In this document: in pieces, positions 58,888 through 64,000 of the stretch
Position numbering within the stretch: the first letter of the stretch is position 1
Layout of the letters: every line of letters begins with the position of its first letter
NCBI RefSeq assembly: GCF_009765985.1
Contig: NZ_LMUM01000022.1
Span: 25,918-89,917 of the forward strand
Source: Acidobacterium sp. S8
Lineage (GTDB): Bacteria > Acidobacteriota > Terriglobia > Terriglobales > Acidobacteriaceae
Reading direction: 5' to 3'
Length of the DNA: 64,000 nt
The notes under the pieces: generated by a model
The model's database searches: none
Seen by the model: only the letters and a program-made list of their open reading frames with translations
Told to the model about the DNA's origin: nothing
Translations under genes and position numbers: made by a program

Positions 58888-59862
58888 ATGCCTTATCTTG
58901 TTACAGGGGCCGCAGGTTTTATTGGATTTCATACTTGCAAGAGTTTGCTTGACCGAGGAGACAGGGTCGTTGGTGTCGATGTGGTGAATGATTACTACGA
59001 CCCTTCCTTGAAAGAAGCTAGACTGCGGTTACTCTCTGAGTATCCAAATTTTACTTTCTACCGGTCCGATATTGCTGATCGAGTAGAAGTAGAAAAAATG
59101 GCAGCCCATCATCCGGACATAACGCGCATTGTTCATTTGGCGGCACAGCCTGGAGTTCGTTACTCGCTCCAAAATCCCTATGCATATACGCACTCCAACA
59201 TCACCGGCCAAATTGTAATGCTCGAGATGGCGCGCAACTTGAAACTGTGCGAGCACTTTGTCTATGCAAGCTCGTCGTCCGTATACGGTTCAAATACAAA
59301 GCTGCCGTTTTCGGTTGAGGATCGAGTGGATCACCCAATCTCGCTCTATGCTGCTACCAAAAAATCCTGTGAGCTGATGGCGCATTGTTATAGCCATCTT
59401 TTTCAGATCCCGACGACTGGTCTACGGTTTTTCACCGTCTATGGGCCTTGGGGTCGTCCAGACATGTCGGCATTTCTTTTTGTAAAGGCGATTTTAGACG
59501 GCAAGCCGATCAAAGTCTTCAACAACGGCGACATGAGGCGTGATTTTACCTATGTCGCTGATATCGTGAAAGGAATCATCGCGGTGGTGGACAGACATCC
59601 ATCCGGTAGTGGGGTTCCATATCAGATTTACAACATCGGAAATCACCGTTCGGAATCTCTGATGCGATTTATAGGCGTTATTGAAGAGAGCCTCGGAATG
59701 AAGGCGAACATTATCTTTGAACCAATACAACCAGGTGATGTTAAAGAGACGTTCGCAGATATCGATCTCTTGAGAAAGGATTTTGGCTTCGAGCCATCGA
59801 CGAGCATCGAGGAAGGTGTACCAAAGTTCGTCCATTGGTACCGTGAGTTTTATGGGAAATAG
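58888..59862 (+). CDS. UDP-glucuronate 4-epimerase-like NAD-dependent sugar epimerase
   Basis: A 324-residue short-chain dehydrogenase-type protein. Seen: NAD-binding GAAGFIG (7-13), S129-S131 in YASSSSVYG, catalytic Y154 and K158 in YAATKKS, and RFFTVYGPWGRPDMSAFLFVKAI, the region that marks the GalU-epimerase (UDP-GlcA/GalA) group. Supplies a hexuronic acid donor to the pathway. Last forward gene of the operon. Confidence 0.86.
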   Translation: MPYLVTGAAGFIGFHTCKSLLDRGDRVVGVDVVNDYYDPSLKEARLRLLSEYPNFTFYRSDIADRVEVEKMAAHHPDITRIVHLAAQPGVRYSLQNPYAYTHSNITGQIVMLEMARNLKLCEHFVYASSSSVYGSNTKLPFSVEDRVDHPISLYAATKKSCELMAHCYSHLFQIPTTGLRFFTVYGPWGRPDMSAFLFVKAILDGKPIKVFNNGDMRRDFTYVADIVKGIIAVVDRHPSGSGVPYQIYNIGNHRSESLMRFIGVIEESLGMKANIIFEPIQPGDVKETFADIDLLRKDFGFEPSTSIEEGVPKFVHWYREFYGK

Positions 59863-59883
59863 GCCGTCAAGTAGTAGGTCCTA

Positions 59884-59916
59884 TTGCAGCGAGGTAGGCT
59901 CATTATCTCGCTGCAA
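59884..59916. terminator. Bidirectional terminator hairpin between epimerase and acyltransferase
   Basis: Perfect 10-bp inverted repeat (59884-59893 and 59907-59916). The second arm overlaps the end of the reverse acyltransferase gene. It divides the two converging transcripts. Confidence 0.65.
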
Positions 59917-60991
59917 CAGGAATCCGCTCAGATATATTTTTGTTGCGAGTAAGTAGGTTCAGCAGCGGCTTTTCAATGAATTTATAGCCAAGTGACGTGA
60001 CTGCAATTGTTATCAGCGAAGCAACAACGATGGATATGTCAGCTGGCACTCTATTAAACGCTGCAATATGTTTCAATGCCATGCCGTAGCCGGCTGAAAA
60101 AATGCCGTGGATGAGATAGATGGAGTAGGATGCATCGCCTAAATATATAAGGATGGGATGTGATGATTCCTCATTCCACAAGGCCGCACCCATTACGATC
60201 AAAGCGCTCGGAATTCCATAAGCCCAAAAGCGTCCTTGCGGGGGAACTTGAAGGAAAATAGTGCTGACTAGCGATACGGCTCCTAGGCAGATTAAGGCAC
60301 CCGGTAGGACCCGGTTGGAACACCATTTGTTGTTCTGTGGCAGGCGAAGCACAATTTCTGCGGCGATCATCCCAAATGCAAACTCTAAAATAATCCATTG
60401 CGAAAAGAGATATTGAAACCCACTACCATCGGGTAAATAAAAGCTGACCACATGTAGAAGTGCAAAACTACTTATAATAGCGATTATTTTTAGACGACTC
60501 AGCCTGAGTGAGATAGCTCCAGCAAATATCAGATAAAAGAGCATCTCAAAGGATAGCGTCCAGCCTTGGGGAAGAATGGGATGATAGCCGGTATCGTTAT
60601 ACGCAGGTATGAGGAGATATGATTTGATGATAAATAGTAGCGAGTATGTGTGTGTTTTAAATGCTATACCGGTACGCCATAGAACTAATAACACAGTTGT
60701 CCAGATCCAATAGAGAGGATAAACTCTTCGAACGCGTTTCTTTAGGAAATCAACTGCATCATCGGTGCCACCTTTTCGCGAACTTGTATACACCATAATG
60801 AATCCGGAAATGACGAAAAATAGATCTACGCCAGATGCCCCGAGCAAGCCAAGACCGCTATGGACAATCCACGATGGCCGGTAGGAGTACTGCTGGATAT
60901 CCTCGGCATAGTGATGAAAAACTACAAGAGACGCAGCGAGCGCTCGAAGTATTTGGATCGTTCCAATTCGTCTGTTGATAGATGATTTCAT
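59903..60991 (-). CDS. Acyltransferase family 3 (integral-membrane O-acetylase-like)
   Basis: A 362-residue membrane protein with about 10 hydrophobic helices. Seen: IQILRALAASLVVFHHYAED near the N-terminus with the catalytic-type His in FHHY, GVDLFFVISGFIMVY, and LIHGIFSAGYG. Members acetylate or succinylate sugars of surface polymers. It lies in the locus but on the opposite strand. Confidence 0.9.
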   Translation of the reverse strand: MKSSINRRIGTIQILRALAASLVVFHHYAEDIQQYSYRPSWIVHSGLGLLGASGVDLFFVISGFIMVYTSSRKGGTDDAVDFLKKRVRRVYPLYWIWTTVLLVLWRTGIAFKTHTYSLLFIIKSYLLIPAYNDTGYHPILPQGWTLSFEMLFYLIFAGAISLRLSRLKIIAIISSFALLHVVSFYLPDGSGFQYLFSQWIILEFAFGMIAAEIVLRLPQNNKWCSNRVLPGALICLGAVSLVSTIFLQVPPQGRFWAYGIPSALIVMGAALWNEESSHPILIYLGDASYSIYLIHGIFSAGYGMALKHIAAFNRVPADISIVVASLITIAVTSLGYKFIEKPLLNLLTRNKNISERIPVAAR

Positions 60992-61070
60992 CGAAAAACT
61001 AGCCGCCTGTAACTATGCGTTTGATGAGTAGGTGTTTATCGTCTAATGACAAGCAGGATCTGTACAGGCA

Positions 61071-62189
61071 TTAACCTAATAAATGTTCATATTCAACCAC
61101 AATGTCATTTACCATTCGATCTAGGGAGAATCTATCCGCAATATATTTCAACTTATGCACGTGATCATTGCGAATTGACGGTTTCATGTAAATCGAGAGT
61201 GCGCGGCTGGCTAAGTCATTGCTGTCAAATGAATCGACTATAGCCTCAGGCAGAAGATCTCCAAGAATAGCAGTTGATCCGTCGTTCCGAGTGGCAATCA
61301 CGGGAACTCCGCATGCAGCACTTTCAATCAATGTATATGGCATCCCCTCATACAAACTTGTATGAATGAGGATGTCCATCTCCTGAAAGACTGAAGCAGC
61401 GGATACTGCACCGCGCCAATCGATTTGACCATTGAGGCCATACCGTTGTGCGGCAGCTAACATTTCAGCTTTGAGTGCGCCATCTCCAACGATAATGGCG
61501 CGCACATCAGGCTGAACGACTGATATTTTATACAAGACATCTATGAAAAGTAACGGATTTTTTTGAAATGCAAGCCTTCCTACAAATCCTATTGTAAGAG
61601 CTTGCGAAAGACACTTTGACGGGAGAGCATGATTCTTGAAATAACGGTCGAGTCGAATACCGTTGGGAATATGACGGACCTTTGCCGGATGAATTCCAAG
61701 TTTTATCGCGTGATCGTATTCGGCGGGCGCTACAGCAATCACGCGATCATATGTGCGACTGAATGTGCGCTCAACGACCTGAATGAGGCCGCGCTTTAAG
61801 GTGGAAAGACTTGGATCAACACTTCGGTAGGCGTGAGGCGTATAGAGGCTCTTGTGAACCCACGGCCGCAGGGCTGCTCCTAAAAGCCCAGCCTTGGTGG
61901 AATGAGCATGCAGTAAACGACATCTTCCTTGTTTCTGGAAGTGTCTTTTGAGCTGGGCAATTACTACTGCGTCGCTCCAGTGGGGGCCGCGTTCCATCGG
62001 CAGGATCAGCAAATCGGATGGTGGAATATGCTGTATCTCTGTCTTATATGTCGATTCCATCCGGGTAGTTGAGAGAATCAGTCCTGTTGGCCAACCTTTT
62101 TTCTTCAGCCCGGAATACAGATCAATAACATGACGAGCTACACCACCTGCTGCCTCAGCAGCTAGATACACTTTGCGGCGATCATTCAT
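61071..62189 (-). CDS. Family 4 glycosyltransferase (reverse-strand, copy 1)
   Basis: A 372-residue GT4. Seen: start VYLAAEAAGGVARHVIDLYSGL, LHAHSTKAGLLGAALR, RHIPNGIRLDRYF, FVGRLAFQKNPLLFIDVL, and the EX7E motif HTSLYEGMPYTLIESAACGVPVIAT. ATG at 62189 overlaps the stop of the upstream GT4 by four bases (ATGA), so they form an operon. Confidence 0.88.
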   Translation of the reverse strand: MNDRRKVYLAAEAAGGVARHVIDLYSGLKKKGWPTGLILSTTRMESTYKTEIQHIPPSDLLILPMERGPHWSDAVVIAQLKRHFQKQGRCRLLHAHSTKAGLLGAALRPWVHKSLYTPHAYRSVDPSLSTLKRGLIQVVERTFSRTYDRVIAVAPAEYDHAIKLGIHPAKVRHIPNGIRLDRYFKNHALPSKCLSQALTIGFVGRLAFQKNPLLFIDVLYKISVVQPDVRAIIVGDGALKAEMLAAAQRYGLNGQIDWRGAVSAASVFQEMDILIHTSLYEGMPYTLIESAACGVPVIATRNDGSTAILGDLLPEAIVDSFDSNDLASRALSIYMKPSIRNDHVHKLKYIADRFSLDRMVNDIVVEYEHLLG

Positions 62190-63253
62190 GCAGAAAGTAC
62201 CTCATCGAAGAGTCTCGAGTACTGAGTTGCTGCCCGATCCCAACTAAATTTTTTCATCTCTTCTATCCTGCTGATCCTGGCCTGATGCGTATCGGGGGTT
62301 GCAAACAGATGCCGGATTGCATCTTTGATGGCATGGGTGTCAGATGGATTGAGCAGAATTGCATCAGACGGACTAACCTCGGGCAACGAGCTAAGATTTG
62401 ACGTCACGATGCGGCAGCCGCAGCTAGCGGCTTCGACGACTGGGAGACCAAATCCTTCATAATAACTTGGAAAAACAAATCCTTGAGCACCCGCGTAAAG
62501 CGCAGCGAGGGAGGAATCATCAATAGCTCCGACAATAATAATGCCATTCATGTTTTCCGGGAGTTTGCCAGTAGCGAATACGGATTGATTAGCGGCTCGC
62601 CCGAAAAGCACCAATCTTGCACCCTCCTTCGCGAGCGATGACTGACTCCATGCCTCTGTGAGCTTAATTGTATTTTTGCGGGGGTCCGTGCCCAAAAAGC
62701 CGACTATATACGGTTGGTCTCCAATGCCATACAAGGATAAAGCCTCTGTAATCTCTTCATGGCTACGTGTGCGAAATGCTGGCGTTACTCCTAAGAGGAT
62801 TGCTGTTACCTTATCGCTGTCAACTCCAAACCTTTCTATCACTCTCTTCTTGGTGAAGTTAGAGACGGTCACGATATGGCGGACAGACCGCGCCAAAGCC
62901 GAAGTCATGGACGCGTACCAACGCGCAAATGATTTGCTGAAATAGTGCGGAATATCAATAAATGCTAAATCGTGCATTGTCACTACGTGATTACGATGCA
63001 TGATTGGTCCAGATGTAGAAGGACTCCAGAGAGGATTCTTGCCCGCACGGAGAGGCAGGTAGAGCTGTTCCCAAATATGGCCTTGTAATCCAGAAGCGCG
63101 CTTGATTGGTGGAGCAATGGGGGTCAGTGAAGGGAGACGTCGAATCAATTCCTCAACTACTCGCTTTTGACCATTGGATTTGAGCGTAAGAACGCGACTG
63201 TTTACCAGAATACGAGGGTTCAGTGACAAGTTATCTCCATCTCTCAAATGCAA
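62186..63253 (-). CDS. Family 4 glycosyltransferase (reverse-strand, copy 2)
   Basis: A 355-residue GT4 of a group that starts NSRVLTLKSNGQKRVVEELI and has NPLWSPSTSGP, VTMHDLAFID, VSNFTKKRVIERFG and SYYEGFGLPVVEAASCGCRIVTSN (EX7E). Start uncertain: TTG at 63253 or an in-frame TTG at 63229, each with a purine-rich stretch upstream. First gene of the reverse pair. Confidence 0.84.
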   Translation of the reverse strand: MHLRDGDNLSLNPRILVNSRVLTLKSNGQKRVVEELIRRLPSLTPIAPPIKRASGLQGHIWEQLYLPLRAGKNPLWSPSTSGPIMHRNHVVTMHDLAFIDIPHYFSKSFARWYASMTSALARSVRHIVTVSNFTKKRVIERFGVDSDKVTAILLGVTPAFRTRSHEEITEALSLYGIGDQPYIVGFLGTDPRKNTIKLTEAWSQSSLAKEGARLVLFGRAANQSVFATGKLPENMNGIIIVGAIDDSSLAALYAGAQGFVFPSYYEGFGLPVVEAASCGCRIVTSNLSSLPEVSPSDAILLNPSDTHAIKDAIRHLFATPDTHQARISRIEEMKKFSWDRAATQYSRLFDEVLSA

Positions 63254-63724
63254 GAGACCTCGAGAAGAATTGATTTGGTCTGAGGGATATGGTGAGTCTT
63301 AGTCCAAGCTACATCTTGGAGGTTAAAGTCGATCACACTGTCACTGCTTTTTCCTGCTCAACTCGTCTTCACACTAACAGTTGATTCACAAGATTGGATA
63401 TCATGGCATTGATTCTTACTAGTTTCTTGTATGAGCCTAATCAAAGACTCCGGAAGGCAGGACAACAGCCTCAGGCCTTCTGTCGAGGCGTGTTGCTGAT
63501 GGATCAACGAGCCCATCTTACTTTAAGTAGCTTAAACAAAGGGTAAAGGTCAAATATCACGCTTGAATGCTGCGAATATCTATGTTGCATCTTCTCTGTC
63601 GTTAGTTTATTTCAATAACAATCTGAGAGTCAATCTACACTTCGGTAAATGATTGATCAAGCATAGCTCCTGGCCTTTCGGATGTGCAAGCTTGAAACCG
63701 GCCTGATTGCAGTCGTTAGCTTTT

Positions 63725-63770
63725 TGGAGCGGGAGACCGGGATCGAACCGGCGACATTCAGCTTGGGAAG
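63725..63770 (-). tRNA. tRNA-Gly(CCC) 3' half, attachment-site remnant
   Basis: On the reverse strand these 46 bases match a tRNA-Gly from the anticodon loop (CTTCCCAA, anticodon CCC) through the variable region, T-arm (GGTTCGATCCC), acceptor 3' strand (CTCCCGC) to the encoded CCA. Upstream of the anticodon loop the sequence leaves the tRNA: no acceptor 5' strand or D-arm is present. Such 3' halves are the duplicated att sites left by tRNA-integrating elements. Confidence 0.7.
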
Positions 63771-63870
63771 ATAGCTGTCAAACGAGAATAAAGAATTTAG
63801 CGTTCCGGGCATCTCTTTCTGGCAATGAAGATTTCCTGGATGTAGTACATTCCGGCTTGCGTGAATCCTT

Positions 63871-63892
63871 AATGGTGTTCAAATGGTGTTCA
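63871..63892 (+). repeat. Tandem 11-bp direct repeat AATGGTGTTCA
   Basis: Two perfect adjacent copies (63871-63881 and 63882-63892), about 100 bases from the tRNA-Gly fragment. Possibly an integrase arm site; no other evidence. Confidence 0.4.
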
Positions 63893-64000
63893 TCCTCCAA
63901 GATTTTCAAGTCGCTTGCGTCAGGGAAGGTCGGTAGTGTCTCATCGGTGTAACTTTTTCAATTACAGTCAGAGTGTTGAGCGCAGTCAGAAGAGTCTGGC

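Larger units (their letters stand above)
63254..64000. other. Non-coding region at the right edge with a tRNA-Gly remnant
   Basis: About 750 bases without a gene that I can support. It is AT-rich, holds a tRNA-Gly 3' fragment at 63725-63770 and a tandem 11-bp repeat at 63871-63892. The rest, including 63300-63700, shows nothing I recognise. Confidence 0.5.

Noticed and set aside
63707..63952. Open frame of 81 codons at the right edge
   Set aside because: Its first residues (RPGSNRRHS) are the usual false translation of a tRNA 3' fragment in the wrong direction; the rest has no family match or ribosome-binding site.

Overview
The window looks like a chromosome segment from an Acidobacteriota bacterium (Terriglobus/Granulicella/Edaphobacter type). 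The clues are a VWFA-related protein of the acidobacterial type, an ADOP-type MacB/FtsX permease, an S55-type secreted protease, a DUF2934 protein, and two families of short dispersed hairpin repeats. Most of the window is GC-rich; base composition becomes visibly more AT-rich from about 49.7 kb. Every functional call is by reading motifs; no database search was run.

Layout. (1) 1-5906: the end of a conjugative or integrative element, with a type IV coupling protein (5' end outside the window), an AIPR-family (abortive-infection type) protein and a MobF/TraA relaxase-helicase. (2) 6.2-13.2 kb: gap, a polynucleotide-kinase-like P-loop protein, an osmoprotectant (OpuC-like) ABC operon with a DinB-fold protein as its last gene, an orphan NarL-type regulator and a secreted lectin-like protein. 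(3) 13.6-19.9 kb: ribA, a LytS-type histidine kinase, bshA with an adjacent YdjC/HpnK-type deacetylase, tRNA-Val(UAC) and a PAS-GGDEF diguanylate cyclase. (4) 19.9-28.2 kb: an S55 protease divergent from a VWFA protein, an M35-like metalloprotease, YdeI-like and DUF2934 proteins, a GH43 enzyme, a VapBC-type toxin-antitoxin pair and recO. (5) 28.5-43.3 kb: glyQ-glyS, an ADOP permease, a proteostasis block (tig, clpP, clpX, lon; tig carries an unusual His-rich N-terminus), a CPCC protein, an isochorismatase-fold protein lacking the usual cysteine, and an aldose-1-epimerase-like lipoprotein. (6) 43.4-49.7 kb: a family-5 uracil-DNA glycosylase, a 51-residue DUF3309 protein missed by length cut-offs, and two tandem paralogous secreted enzyme-like proteins, the first with a one-base frameshift. 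(7) 49.85-63.25 kb: an exopolysaccharide locus of Wzx/Wzy type: tyrosine autokinase, export protein, polymerase, flippase, two tandem rhamnosyltransferases, a GT4 with a G10 tract and a UDP-sugar epimerase, all forward, facing an acyltransferase and two GT4 genes on the reverse strand. No priming sugar-phosphate transferase is present. (8) 63.25-64.0 kb: non-coding DNA with the 3' half of a tRNA-Gly(CCC), which I read as the attachment-site scar of a genomic island continuing to the right.

Working together: the tandem secreted proteins lie directly upstream of the exopolysaccharide operon in the same orientation and may act on the polymer. The tig-clpP-clpX-lon block is a conserved protein-quality-control neighbourhood. 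Both window edges carry mobile-element signals.
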